Below, piece after piece: positions 16,158 through 24,293 of a stretch of 33,328 nt of DNA (position 1 is the first letter of the stretch; the number at the start of each line of letters is the position of its first letter). Location: assembly GCA_027485145.1 (NCBI GenBank), contig JAIXRO010000051.1:1-33328 (forward strand), written 5' to 3'. The notes beneath the pieces were generated by a model that did not search any database, was not told the origin of the DNA, and saw only the letters and a program-made list of their open reading frames with translations. The DNA comes from Hyphomonadaceae bacterium. Its GTDB lineage: Bacteria > Pseudomonadota > Alphaproteobacteria > Caulobacterales > Hyphomonadaceae. Both the position numbers and the translations under genes were made by a program.

Positions 16158-16786
16158 GCCGCCTCGATCCCGCCGCAGTCCAGGTTGTCGCCTGGGACTT
16201 TGACGGTGTGCTGAACCGCAACATCGAGAATGGCGTGTTCGCCTGGTCGCGGCATTTCGAGCGGGACCTCGGCCTCTGCGTGCGCTCGTTCAGCGCGCAC
16301 CTGTTTGGCGGGCGGTTCCAGAAGGCGATGGTGGGCGAGGCGTGCCTGATCGATATCGTCACCGAATGGACCGAGCTCAACGGTGCGCAGGGCCGCACGC
16401 ACGAGATTATCGACTACTGGTTCCGCGCCGATGCCTTGCCTGATCCCGACACGCTGGCGATCGCCGGCGCGCTGAAGTCGCGCGGCGTCCGGAACGTGAT
16501 GGCCACCAACAACGAAGCGCAGCGCACCAATTTCATCGAGAGCGAAATGGGCTTCACCGCGCATGTCGAGCGCATCTTTGCGGCCGGCCGAATGAAGCTC
16601 GCCAAGCCCGACACGGCGTACTTTGCGCATATCGAAGACGAGTTGCAGGCCGACCCGGCGTCGATCCTGCTCGTCGATGACATGCACGAGAACATCCTCG
16701 CCGCCCGCGGACGCGGCTGGCAGGCGTTTCACTTCACCGAAGGCTCCCACGCGGCCCTCGCCGAAGCGCTCGGCCTCCAGCCCTGA
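16154..16786 (+). CDS. HAD superfamily hydrolase, probable CTG start
   Basis: A 210-residue haloacid-dehalogenase-type hydrolase, probably a small-molecule phosphatase. Motif I is WDFDGVLN (Asp15 nucleophile, Asp17), motif II is VMATNNE, motif III is the lysine in KLAKPDT, and motif IV is LLVDDMHENI; the cap region lies between about 25 and 95. Motif I lies upstream of the first standard start codon in frame (GTG 16208), so that start would delete the catalytic aspartates. No ATG, GTG or TTG exists between the preceding gene's stop and motif I. CTG at 16154 overlaps the DUF3299 stop as CTGA and has GAGGA nine bases upstream, so it is the best start. It seems co-transcribed with the zinc operon, but its substrate is unknown. 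Confidence 0.82.
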   Translation: MSRLDPAAVQVVAWDFDGVLNRNIENGVFAWSRHFERDLGLCVRSFSAHLFGGRFQKAMVGEACLIDIVTEWTELNGAQGRTHEIIDYWFRADALPDPDTLAIAGALKSRGVRNVMATNNEAQRTNFIESEMGFTAHVERIFAAGRMKLAKPDTAYFAHIEDELQADPASILLVDDMHENILAARGRGWQAFHFTEGSHAALAEALGLQP

Positions 16787-16830
16787 GCCCGGTTCATGCG
16801 CGGAGCTCTGCTTCGCGCGGAACCCGTTGA

Positions 16831-16863
16831 AAACAAAAAAGAAGGGCGGCCATCTGGCCGCCC
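16831..16863 (-). terminator. Intrinsic terminator after mscL
   Basis: A perfect 9-bp stem, GGGCGGCCA (16844-16852) with TGGCCGCCC (16855-16863), is followed on the minus strand by a TTCTTTTTTG tract (16834-16843). It terminates mscL transcripts; the plus strand has no T run after it, so it is a weaker terminator for the HAD side. A direct repeat TACTCTACT occurs at 16869-16877 and 16881-16889 between it and mscL. Confidence 0.9.
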
Positions 16864-16941
16864 CTCACTACTCTACTCGGTACTCTACTGTTCCGGAGTC
16901 TAGGCTCGAAACCCTAATGCTCCGTGAACGCTTTGACGCCC

Positions 16942-17352
16942 CTAGCTCTGCTTGGCGAGCAGGTTGCGAATTTCTTCCAGCAGCACTTCCTGGCGCGGCG
17001 GTGGCGGCGGCGGGGCGGCGGCTTCGGCCTTCTTCATCTTGTTCATGCCCTTGATGATCATGAACATCACAAACGCGACAATCAGGAAGGAAATCAGCGC
17101 CGAGATGAACCCGCCGAGATCGGCGACAGCGGCTTCCTTCGCGACGCTGCCATCGGCATTCAGCACGGCCTGCTGGATCGTCACCTTGAGGTTCGCGAAA
17201 TCGATCCCGCCCATGACCGGTGCCAGGATCGGCAGAAACAGGCCCTCGATGAACGCCGTGACGACGGTGGCGAACGCGCCGCCCATCACGAAGCCCACGG
17301 CCATGTCGATGAGGTTGCCCTTCATCGCGAACTCTTTGAATTCCTTTAACAT
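16942..17352 (-). CDS. mscL: Large-conductance mechanosensitive channel MscL
   Basis: The homopentameric inner-membrane channel that opens under osmotic downshock to release solutes. The start at 17352 (MLKEFKEFAMKGN) is preceded by GGGGAATT and matches the conserved family N-terminus; an in-frame ATG at 17388 adds a tail that the family lacks. At 136 residues the length is normal. The first membrane helix is LIDMAVGFVMGGAFATVVTAFIE with the glycine/alanine pore constriction, the periplasmic loop contains VMGGIDFANLKVTI, and the second helix is ISALISFLIVAFVMFMIIKGMN. The C-terminal bundle after a proline run (PPPPPP) is EVLLEEIRNLLAKQ. It is a single gene with its own terminator. Confidence 0.97.
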   Translation of the reverse strand: MLKEFKEFAMKGNLIDMAVGFVMGGAFATVVTAFIEGLFLPILAPVMGGIDFANLKVTIQQAVLNADGSVAKEAAVADLGGFISALISFLIVAFVMFMIIKGMNKMKKAEAAAPPPPPPRQEVLLEEIRNLLAKQS

Positions 17353-17468
17353 AATTCCCCTTTTCCGCGTCCGGTCATCCCCTCGCAACGCATCGTCAGA
17401 TTGCGGGGTTTGAGCCGAGCGTCAAGCGCGCTTGTCATGAAGACTGCGAAAGCTTGTGGGGGGAGCGC

Positions 17469-17768
17469 TCAGCGCGCTTCCGGGTCATCGCCGCCATTGA
17501 CGCGGGCCCGAAGTTCCTTGCCGGCCTTGAAGAAGGGGACCGCCTTGGCCGGTACTTTCACCGGTTCTCCCGTGCGCGGGTTGCGCCCCCTGCGCGCGTC
17601 GCGCTTGCGAACCGAGAAGGCACCGAAGCCGCGCAGTTCCACCCGGTCGCCGCGCTTCAGCGCTTCGCCGATTTCTTCGAGCACCACGTTGACCACCTTC
17701 TCTACGTCTTCATGACGCAGGTGAGGATATTCTGCCGCGAGCTTGTCGATCAGTTGGGACTTCAGCAT
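17469..17768 (-). CDS. ihfB: Integration host factor subunit beta
   Basis: The beta subunit of the DNA-bending IHF heterodimer, which shapes promoters, replication origins and recombination sites. The start at 17768 ([17 protein letters not shown]) matches the family; a longer in-frame start at 17819 falls within a hairpin and is unlikely. The 99 residues include [47 protein letters not shown], where the GRNPRTG arm carries the intercalating proline, and the C-terminal [14 protein letters not shown]. It lies 97 bases downstream of rpsA in the conserved rpsA-ihfB order. No good Shine-Dalgarno is seen (AGG abuts the ATG), and a strong hairpin lies in the gap, so expression may be tuned separately from rpsA. 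Confidence 0.95.
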   Translation of the reverse strand: MLKSQLIDKLAAEYPHLRHEDVEKVVNVVLEEIGEALKRGDRVELRGFGAFSVRKRDARRGRNPRTGEPVKVPAKAVPFFKAGKELRARVNGGDDPEAR

Positions 17769-17787
17769 CCTGTTGATAATAAACGCA

Positions 17788-17820
17788 TTTGCGGCGGAAG
17801 CGCTAGGCCCCCGCCGCAAA
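17788..17820 (-). terminator. Hairpin in the rpsA-ihfB gap (possible attenuator)
   Basis: A perfect 10-bp inverted repeat, TTTGCGGCGG (17788-17797) and CCGCCGCAAA (17811-17820), has a 13-base loop. It lies between the rpsA stop and the ihfB start on the transcribed minus strand. The sequence after it (TGCGTTTATTATC) is only mildly T-rich, so it could be a partial terminator or a processing stem rather than a full terminator. Confidence 0.5.
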
Positions 17821-17865
17821 CATTGCCTGAATTTTAGACAGGGCCCGTGCGGGTCCCCGCCGGCC

Positions 17866-19851
17866 TCAGCCGCCCGACATCAAGGCTTCCGATTGGCCTT
17901 TCCAGTCTTCCCGCTCCATACGGCCCTGGAAGGCCAGCTCTTCCTCGAGGTTTCCGACCTGCTCTTCCGAGAGGGCGGCAATCTGCCAGAAGTGGAAGAT
18001 GCCGGCTTCATGCAGGCGCTTTTCGAAGGCAGGGCCCACGCCCTTGATCTTCTTCAGGTCATCGGCGGTGCCTTGCGGCGCCGACAGGCGTCCGCGGGCG
18101 TCGAGCGACTTGGCGTCGCCTTTGGCAGCCGGAGCGGCCTTGCCTTTGCCCTTGGTGCCCGACGAGGCAAGCGCCGCGCCGAGAATGTCGCCAAGCGAGG
18201 CGCCGGCGTCTGCCGAGCCGTACTGGGCCACGGCTTCGGCTTCTTCGGCGATCTCGAGCGCCTTGATCGAGAGCGAGACGCGGCGCGAAGCCTTGTCGAA
18301 CGTCACGACTTTCGCATCGACCTTGTCGCCGACCGCAAAGCGCTCGGGGCGTTGGTCCGCCCGGTCGCGGGAGAGGTCAGAGCGGCGGATGAAGGTCTTC
18401 ACCGGCGGGGTGCCGAATTCGACTTCCAGGCCGCCCGTCGAGACTTCCGTCACGGTGCAGGTCACGGTCGAGCCGCGCTTGATGCCGCCGCTTTCGCCGC
18501 TGCCGGCCGCTTCGATCGGGTCACCCGACAGTTGCTTGATGCCGAGCGAGATGCGCTCCTTGTCGACATCGACGTCGAGGACTTTCGCCTTGACGCGGTC
18601 GCCCTTGGTGAAGGCTTCGATGGCCTGGTCACCCGGCTTGTCCCACGAGATGTCGTTGATGTGCACCATGCCGTCGAGGTCGGGGCCAAGGCCCACGAAC
18701 AGGCCGAACTCGGTGATCCCGCGCACTTCGCCTTCGATTTCGGAGCCGACCGGGTGTTCCTTGATGAAGGCGTTCCACGGATTGTCCATCGTCTGCTTGA
18801 GGCCGAGCGAGATGCGGCGCTTGTCGCTGTCCACATCCAGCACTTCCACTTCGACTTCCTGGGTCGTCGAGAGCAGCTTGCCCGGGTGCACGTTCTTCTT
18901 GGTCCAGCTCATTTCCGAGACGTGGATCAGGCCTTCGACACCATCTTCGAGTTCCACGAACGCGCCGTAATCGGTGATATTCGTGACGATGCCCTTGAGG
19001 CGGGCGCCCGACGGGTAGCGTGCCGAGATATTGTCCCACGGATCGGAGCCGAGCTGTTTCATGCCGAGCGAGATACGCTGGGTCTCGGGGTTGATCTTGA
19101 TGATCTGGACTTCGACTTCCTGGCCGACTTCCACCACCTGCGACGGGTGGTTGATGCGCTTGTAGGACATGTCGGTGACGTGCAGCAGGCCGTCGATGCC
19201 GCCGAGGTCAACGAACGCACCGTAATCGGTGATGTTCTTGACGACGCCTTTGCGGACATCGCCTTCCTTCATGTCGGAGACGATTTCGGCGCGCTGTTCG
19301 GCGCGGCTCTCTTCGAGGATCGCACGGCGCGAGACAACAATGTTGCCGCGCACGCGGTCGAGTTTCAGAACCGCGAACGGCTGAACTTCGCCCATCAGCG
19401 GGCCGACATCGCGCACCGGGCGGATATCAACCTGCGAACCGGGAAGGAACGCGTTGACGCCGCCGAGGTCGACCGTGAAGCCGCCCTTGACGCGGCCGGA
19501 GATGGCGCCCTTGACGGGCTCGCCCTTGGCAAAGCTGCGCTCCAGCTTGACCCAGCGCTCTTCGCGGCGGGCTTTCTCGCGGCTGAGGACGGCCTCGCCG
19601 AGGGCGTTCTCGATCCGGTCGAGATAGACGTCGACGATATCGCCGGGGGCGGGCTGCTTGTCCTCGAGGGAGAATTCCTTGATCGGGATACGGCCTTCGG
19701 TCTTCAGGCCGATGTCGACGACGATCGAGTCATTGTCGATGCGAAGGACGGTGGCCGCGATGACCTGGCCTTCCTTCATGGCGCCGGCGGCAGCCGAGCT
19801 TTCGAACATCGAGGCGAAGTCGGCAGGGGTAGGGTTCATTGACGTGTTCAT
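17866..19851 (-). CDS. rpsA: 30S ribosomal protein S1 with C-terminal helix-hairpin-helix extension
   Basis: Ribosomal protein S1, which binds mRNA and helps docking on the 30S subunit. The start at 19851 ([12 protein letters not shown]) has GGAG six bases upstream. The product is 661 residues, about 100 longer than the E. coli protein. Six S1 (OB-fold) repeats are visible, beginning at [80 protein letters not shown] and [15 protein letters not shown]. After a Lys/Ala/Gly-rich linker (about 565-585), the last about 70 residues hold an extra domain: [17 protein letters not shown] (a helix-hairpin-helix) and [15 protein letters not shown]. This resembles the small HhH module found in some alphaproteobacterial L21 and NADH dehydrogenase-associated proteins. 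It follows cmk, as is usual. Confidence 0.96.
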   Translation of the reverse strand: MNTSMNPTPADFASMFESSAAAGAMKEGQVIAATVLRIDNDSIVVDIGLKTEGRIPIKEFSLEDKQPAPGDIVDVYLDRIENALGEAVLSREKARREERWVKLERSFAKGEPVKGAISGRVKGGFTVDLGGVNAFLPGSQVDIRPVRDVGPLMGEVQPFAVLKLDRVRGNIVVSRRAILEESRAEQRAEIVSDMKEGDVRKGVVKNITDYGAFVDLGGIDGLLHVTDMSYKRINHPSQVVEVGQEVEVQIIKINPETQRISLGMKQLGSDPWDNISARYPSGARLKGIVTNITDYGAFVELEDGVEGLIHVSEMSWTKKNVHPGKLLSTTQEVEVEVLDVDSDKRRISLGLKQTMDNPWNAFIKEHPVGSEIEGEVRGITEFGLFVGLGPDLDGMVHINDISWDKPGDQAIEAFTKGDRVKAKVLDVDVDKERISLGIKQLSGDPIEAAGSGESGGIKRGSTVTCTVTEVSTGGLEVEFGTPPVKTFIRRSDLSRDRADQRPERFAVGDKVDAKVVTFDKASRRVSLSIKALEIAEEAEAVAQYGSADAGASLGDILGAALASSGTKGKGKAAPAAKGDAKSLDARGRLSAPQGTADDLKKIKGVGPAFEKRLHEAGIFHFWQIAALSEEQVGNLEEELAFQGRMEREDWKGQSEALMSGG

Positions 19852-19982
19852 TGGGTCTCCGGGGAAGGGCATGAATGGTTCAAAGGCAGGGCCTGCACCA
19901 TTGCAGCCTGCGGACATCCGGCCCCTTGGGGTGGTCTTGTTCTGTTGCGGCGCCGCCTGTTTGGATTGAGCCGCGAGGGCCC

Positions 19983-20621
19983 TCAGGCAGTCTTTCCACG
20001 GGCGAGGGCAGCCTCTACAGCCGCCACCGCCTTTTCCACAGCCGCGTCTATAGTGAGATCAGTGGTATCGATCAAGATGGCATCGGCGGCCATCTGCGCC
20101 GGGGCATCGCTGCGCCCCTGATCGCGGGCATCGCGGGATTTCAGTTGCTGGATCACCTCGTCGAGGGTGAAGGTTGCCCCCTGTGAGACGAGTTCCTTCC
20201 ACCGGCGCGCCCCGCGCTCGCGCACATCCGCGTCCACCCACAGCTTCACGTCCGCGTCCGGGGCGATCACCGTGCCGATATCGCGCCCGTCGAGCAGCGC
20301 GCCGCCGGCCCTTGTGGCGAAGGCCCGCTGCAGCTCGAACAGGGCCTGTCGCACAGACGGGATCGCCGCCACCACGCTTGCGGCCCGCCCGGCCTCGGCG
20401 GAGCGCAGCTCGTGTTCGATGAAGTCGTTCAAGTCCAGCGTTCGGGCGAGATCTGACAACGGCCCCGCCGCATCCAGTGGCACGCCGTGCTTCAGCGCCG
20501 CCACGCCGACCGCGCGGTAAAGCCGTCCGGTATCCATATGCGGCAACCCGAAATACCCCGCGAGCCGCGTGGCAATCGTCCCCTTGCCGGACGCCGTGGT
20601 GCCATCAATCGCTATGATCAT
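19983..20621 (-). CDS. cmk: Cytidylate kinase
   Basis: Phosphorylates CMP and dCMP to the diphosphates in pyrimidine salvage and nucleotide balance. The 212-residue product begins MIIAIDGTTASGKGT with the P-loop (DGTTASGKGT; the usual motif is DGPxxSGKGT, so a threonine replaces the proline). Further hallmarks are the CMP-binding MDTGRLYRAVGVAAL, the conserved LDGRDIGTVIAPDADVKLWVDAD, the lid region ERGARRWKEL, and SRDARDQGRSDAPAQMAADAILIDTT. It lies upstream of rpsA, 131 bases away, in the conserved cmk-rpsA-ihfB order. The usual next gene, aroA, is displaced to 27.1 kb by an accessory block that starts right behind cmk. Confidence 0.95.
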   Translation of the reverse strand: MIIAIDGTTASGKGTIATRLAGYFGLPHMDTGRLYRAVGVAALKHGVPLDAAGPLSDLARTLDLNDFIEHELRSAEAGRAASVVAAIPSVRQALFELQRAFATRAGGALLDGRDIGTVIAPDADVKLWVDADVRERGARRWKELVSQGATFTLDEVIQQLKSRDARDQGRSDAPAQMAADAILIDTTDLTIDAAVEKAVAAVEAALARGKTA

Positions 20622-20701
20622 GGCGCCGGGGAGTGCGGCAGGGCAGGAGGGGAGTCAAGCTGGCCGGTCCGGCCCCGGGTTGGGCACGCGCCCCCGAACG
20701 G

Positions 20702-22153
20702 TCAAACGGCCCGTTCGGCCGCCTGGCGAAGGGCTTTCCAATCGCCGGTGATCGCGACGGTGATGCCGGGGGTCTGGATATTGACGAACATCGTGCTGCC
20801 ATCCGGCGAGAAGCAGGCCCCTGCGAACTCCGATGGCTTGGACTGTGCGTTGCGGGCGATCTTGTACACCAGCCCGCCGGGTGTGACTGCGCGCACGAAT
20901 TCTTCGCCGGAGCCGTCTTCGCAGACGATCAGATCACCGATCGGAGAGGCGACGATATTGTCGGCATGGTCAAAGTGCTGGTCGCCGGCGCTTTCGACGA
21001 ACAACTCGACTGTGCCTGGCGATCCGGTTTCGGACGCAGACCCTTCCGATGGGCTCGGTGTATAGCGCCAGATCTGACCCATCTTGGCCGCGCCGCCGGA
21101 GGTGCAGGCGAAATAGATGACCGCCTTGCCGCCTTCGATGGCGAGCGCCATGCCCTCTCCGCGCGCAAAGATCGCGGCGCCCTTGGCCCGCCCGCGCATC
21201 CTCAGGTCGCTGTCCGGGGATTGCACCGCATCCAGATCGATCCACCGGACGCCGAAGCGGCGGCCCATCTCAAAGATCTGCGCCGGATCGCCGCCGCTCG
21301 CGGCAGACCAGTTGCGCGTGTCAGCGCCGGGCTGGTCGAGAATGGCCAGCGCCTGCAGGCGTCCGCCTTTGTGCAGTTCGCCGGGCGCGCTCGGCAGGAA
21401 CCTGTAGAGGAGACTGTCACCGGTATCTTCCGTCAGGTACACAACGCCCGTCGCCGGATCGACCGCGGCTGCCTCATGCTTGAAGCGCCCCATGTCCACC
21501 AACGGCCGGGGCTCGACCAGCCCGGTCGCCGCGGCGGGCACTTCGAAAATGAAACCATGGTCCTTTGCGCCGCGATCGCCCGCTTTCAGCTCCGTCTCTT
21601 CACAGCTCAGCCAGGATCCCCAAGGGGTCGGGCCCCCGGCGCAATTCACCGCTGTCCCCGCCAATGACAGATGGCTGCGTTCGACCCGCTGGGTGCGCGT
21701 GTTGACCATCAGCGTCGTGGTGCCACCGGCATGCGGACGGCCGGCCGGGGTTCGATCATAAATCAGGGTCCGCTCGATCGTCCGGGCGCCTGCGCCGTCA
21801 GACCCGAATGCCCCGATCCCGGCATCGTCATCGTCGGCGCCAAGTTCATGATTGCGAACGATGAGGCACCGGTCGGGATCGCCCGCGACCGGGAAGGTGG
21901 CCATGCCATCATGCTTGCCGGGCTCGGCAAGGCCGTCCGACATCGCGTCCCCGGTTTGCGACACCACCCAATAGCGAAGGCCGGGCGCCAGATCGAGCAG
22001 ACCCTTCGGGTCAGGTATCAGCTGAAGCGCAGACGCCGTCGGGCCGAGCCCGGCGGGCCCCGCCGTTGCGCAGCCCGACAGAAACTTCAGCGTTGGCGCC
22101 GCCAGTGCGATGGTTGCGGCAGAGCGGATAAGCGCGCGGCGAGAATAATGCAT
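20702..22153 (-). CDS. PhoX/DUF839 family secreted phosphatase-like protein (Tat signal)
   Basis: A 483-residue protein of the PhoX/DUF839 family, whose characterised members are calcium- and iron-dependent alkaline phosphatases exported by the Tat pathway. The start at 22153 (MHYSRRALIRSAATIAL) gives a twin-arginine signal (SRRALI) followed by LKFLSGC (Cys28), so it may be a Tat-exported lipoprotein. Family motifs include DRCLIVRNHELG, the calcium-site TPWGSWLSCEET, the hallmark GRFKHEAAAVDPATGVVYLTEDTGDSLLYRF, and NIVASPIGDLIVCEDGSGEEF. Longer in-frame starts (from 22342) overlap the SDR gene and are rejected. If active it would release phosphate from esters, matching the phytase theme elsewhere in the window, but no convincing PhoB box was seen upstream. 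Confidence 0.87.
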   Translation of the reverse strand: MHYSRRALIRSAATIALAAPTLKFLSGCATAGPAGLGPTASALQLIPDPKGLLDLAPGLRYWVVSQTGDAMSDGLAEPGKHDGMATFPVAGDPDRCLIVRNHELGADDDDAGIGAFGSDGAGARTIERTLIYDRTPAGRPHAGGTTTLMVNTRTQRVERSHLSLAGTAVNCAGGPTPWGSWLSCEETELKAGDRGAKDHGFIFEVPAAATGLVEPRPLVDMGRFKHEAAAVDPATGVVYLTEDTGDSLLYRFLPSAPGELHKGGRLQALAILDQPGADTRNWSAASGGDPAQIFEMGRRFGVRWIDLDAVQSPDSDLRMRGRAKGAAIFARGEGMALAIEGGKAVIYFACTSGGAAKMGQIWRYTPSPSEGSASETGSPGTVELFVESAGDQHFDHADNIVASPIGDLIVCEDGSGEEFVRAVTPGGLVYKIARNAQSKPSEFAGACFSPDGSTMFVNIQTPGITVAITGDWKALRQAAERAV

Positions 22154-22250
22154 CTGGGGCCCCAGTCGGCGTTTCGAGACACCGTTGGTAACATTTAGGC
22201 CGAGCCGGAAGTGTGAAATCTGTGTGTCGGCGTGCCCCCACAAGCTGGCT

Positions 22251-23033
22251 TCAACGCGGCGCCATCCGGATGCCGCCATCCAGCCGGATGCACTGGCCGT
22301 TGAAATAGCTGTTCGTCGCCAGCTGCAGCGCGAGCGAGGCATATTCCTCCGGCTTGCCGAGGCGTTTCGGGAACGGCACCGAAGCCGCCAGCGAGTTCAG
22401 CACCTTGTCCGAGGCGCGCAGCATCAGCGGCGTTGCGAAGATGCCCGGCATGATCGAGTTCACCCGGATGCCAAGGTCCATCAGGTCGCGTGCCATTGGC
22501 AGCACGAGGCCGTTGACGCCCGCCTTGCATGATCCGTACACGACCTGTCCAATCTGGCCGTCCTGCGCCGCCACCGATGCCGTCAGCGTGATGGAGCCAC
22601 GCTCGCCATCTTCCAGCTCCGGAAGGTAAGCCATACCCTCGGCGGAGAGCGACGCGATCCGGTAGGACGCGACCAGCACACCCTCGGCGCCGAACGCATA
22701 ATCGGCGGTCGGCAGGCGCTTGTACCTGGCGTTTTCCTTGTCCCAGCTCAGCGTCTTGCCGCCCTTCGCCGCCATCGCGCAGTGCACGGTGATGCGTTCC
22801 TGCCCGTTGGCCGCGCGCGCTTTCTCGAAACCGGCGACGCAGCTCTCCTCGCTCATGATATTGACGTTGCAGAAGATGCCGCCGATTTCCTTGGCGGTCG
22901 CTTCACCCGCTTCGGCGTTGATATCGAAAATGGCAACCTTCGCGCCGGCCTTCGCCAGCGCTCGCGCGGTAGCCTGTCCGAGGCCCGAGGCGCCGCCGGT
23001 GACGACGGCGGCGGTGTCTTTGGTGATCTGCAT
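22251..23033 (-). CDS. Short-chain dehydrogenase (3-hydroxyacyl-CoA dehydrogenase type II-like)
   Basis: A 260-residue classical SDR, closest in look to type II 3-hydroxyacyl-CoA dehydrogenase (HSD10-like). It has the cofactor motif TGGASGLG (12-19), an acidic residue after the second strand (FDINAE, favouring NAD), and catalytic Ser153, Tyr166 and Lys170 (TASVAAQDGQIGQVVYGSCK). The substrate loop IRVNSIMPGIFATPL and the terminal FNGQCIRLDGGIRM are typical. Oddly, the structural NCAG motif of the family is HCAM here (residues 84-87), replacing the conserved Asn and Gly. A good GGGAGAG ribosome site precedes the ATG. It lies 40 bases behind an Old Yellow Enzyme homologue, so the two probably form an operon for enone or acyl-CoA metabolism; the substrate is unknown. 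Confidence 0.9.
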   Translation of the reverse strand: MQITKDTAAVVTGGASGLGQATARALAKAGAKVAIFDINAEAGEATAKEIGGIFCNVNIMSEESCVAGFEKARAANGQERITVHCAMAAKGGKTLSWDKENARYKRLPTADYAFGAEGVLVASYRIASLSAEGMAYLPELEDGERGSITLTASVAAQDGQIGQVVYGSCKAGVNGLVLPMARDLMDLGIRVNSIMPGIFATPLMLRASDKVLNSLAASVPFPKRLGKPEEYASLALQLATNSYFNGQCIRLDGGIRMAPR

Positions 23034-23073
23034 GGTGTCTCTCCCTTGGTATTTTATCAGTCAGCGGATGATG

Positions 23074-24156
23074 TCAGGCGGGCTCGGCAACGAAGCCCTT
23101 CCAGGTCTTCATGTAACTCAGGAAGGCCGTGCCGAGGCCCTCGGCCTTCAGGTGCGCTTCCGGCACGGGCAGGGCGATGGGGGCAAATCCCGCATCGGCG
23201 GCCACCCGTTTCGGAAAGTCATGATGCAGGATGGCCGAACGGCCGATGACCACGAAGTCGAGGCCCTTCTCCATCGCCGCGCGGCAGTCGCGGCCGTTGA
23301 CGATCTTGCCCGCCGCGCCCAGCCGGCAATTGCCGCGCGGCAACGCGCAGAACCACTCCAGCAGCGTCTTGTCCTTGAAGGCCGCGTCTTCCGGTGTCTT
23401 GAAGACATCCCAGAGCGACATGTCGAGATAATCAACCTTGCCGCCCTGCATCAGGTCTCCGGCCAGACCCAGGATTTCCCCGAGGTCCATCCCGAACCGC
23501 TCCGGCGACAGCCGCACGCCCACGGAGAAGTCCTTGGCGCAGGCCGCCCGCACGCCGTCCAGAATCTCGAGCAGGAAGCGCCTGCGATTCTCGGGGCTCC
23601 CGCCATACTTGTCTGTACGCAGATTGACCTCGCCGGACAGGAACTGGCAGATCAGGTAGCCATGCGCCCCGTGCAGTTCCACGCCGTGGAAGCCGGCCTC
23701 TTCGGCCCGCTTCGCCGCCGCTATGAACGCGTCGCGGGACGCTTCCACCTCATCGAGGCTCATGGCCCGCGCGCCGAACTCGGCATTGTCGGACGGGCAG
23801 TGCGGCGCCTCGCCGATCAGCTCCTTGGGGCTGCGCATCCCGGCATGGTGCAGCTGCACCACCGAATGGGTCCCCTCGGCGTTCAGCGCCGCGGCAAGCC
23901 GGGACAGGCCGGAAAGGTGCTTGTCGGCAAAAATGCCAAGCTGGCCGGGAAATCCCTGGCCGGCCGCCTGGACATGTGCCGCGCACGTCATCGTCAGGCC
24001 AAAGCCGCCCTGCGCCCGGTAGGTCAGCCACCGGAACTCGTCATCGCTCAGCGTGCCGTCAGCATGGCTCTGGAGGTTGGTCAGCGGCGCCAGCATGAAG
24101 CGGTTCTTCAGGGCGGGGCCGCGCGAAAGGGTCAGGGGAGCGTTGAGGTCGGTCAT
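23074..24156 (-). CDS. NADH:flavin oxidoreductase / Old Yellow Enzyme family protein
   Basis: A 360-residue FMN-dependent TIM-barrel oxidoreductase of the Old Yellow Enzyme family, which reduces activated alkenes with NAD(P)H. The N-terminus LKNRFMLAPLTNLQSHADGTLSDDEFRWLTYRA places FMN, QLHHAGMRSP contains the histidine and glutamine region, and GFHGVELHGAHGYLICQFLS is the central family motif. NLRTDKYGGSPENRRRFLLEI is the strongest signature. C-terminal GKIVNGRDCRAAMEKGLDFVVIGRSAI binds the FMN phosphate. It is too short for the 2,4-dienoyl-CoA reductase class with its extra domain. First gene of a probable two-gene operon with the SDR; an imperfect palindrome in its upstream region may be an operator. 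Confidence 0.93.
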   Translation of the reverse strand: MTDLNAPLTLSRGPALKNRFMLAPLTNLQSHADGTLSDDEFRWLTYRAQGGFGLTMTCAAHVQAAGQGFPGQLGIFADKHLSGLSRLAAALNAEGTHSVVQLHHAGMRSPKELIGEAPHCPSDNAEFGARAMSLDEVEASRDAFIAAAKRAEEAGFHGVELHGAHGYLICQFLSGEVNLRTDKYGGSPENRRRFLLEILDGVRAACAKDFSVGVRLSPERFGMDLGEILGLAGDLMQGGKVDYLDMSLWDVFKTPEDAAFKDKTLLEWFCALPRGNCRLGAAGKIVNGRDCRAAMEKGLDFVVIGRSAILHHDFPKRVAADAGFAPIALPVPEAHLKAEGLGTAFLSYMKTWKGFVAEPA

Positions 24157-24293
24157 GAAGGTATCAAGCGCGCCTCTGCGCCCTGCGTCAATTTCTGCCG
24201 CCGGGGCAGGCGCTTCGGGAGGAGCGCGGGCTTCCGCACCCGAGCGCCGGAACGCGCCGGATTAAGGAGTAAGAAAGGTTTGGACACCGAAAA

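Noticed and set aside
16869-16889. Two TACTCTACT direct repeats as the start of a CRISPR or tandem array
   Set aside because: Only two 9-base copies with a 3-base gap; no spacers, no cas genes, no further copies.
17423-17434. Perfect palindrome CAAGCGCGCTTG between ihfB and mscL as a terminator
   Set aside because: No loop room and no T run on either strand; could be a protein site, but nothing supports a specific one.
17743-19842. 699-codon plus-strand frame opposite rpsA and the ihfB gap
   Set aside because: Antisense to S1, whose six repeats are unmistakable; no domain in the shadow product.
22154-22250. PhoB box upstream of the PhoX-like gene
   Set aside because: A TGTTACC...GTGTCTC pair resembles half-sites but is off the 11-base period and matches poorly.
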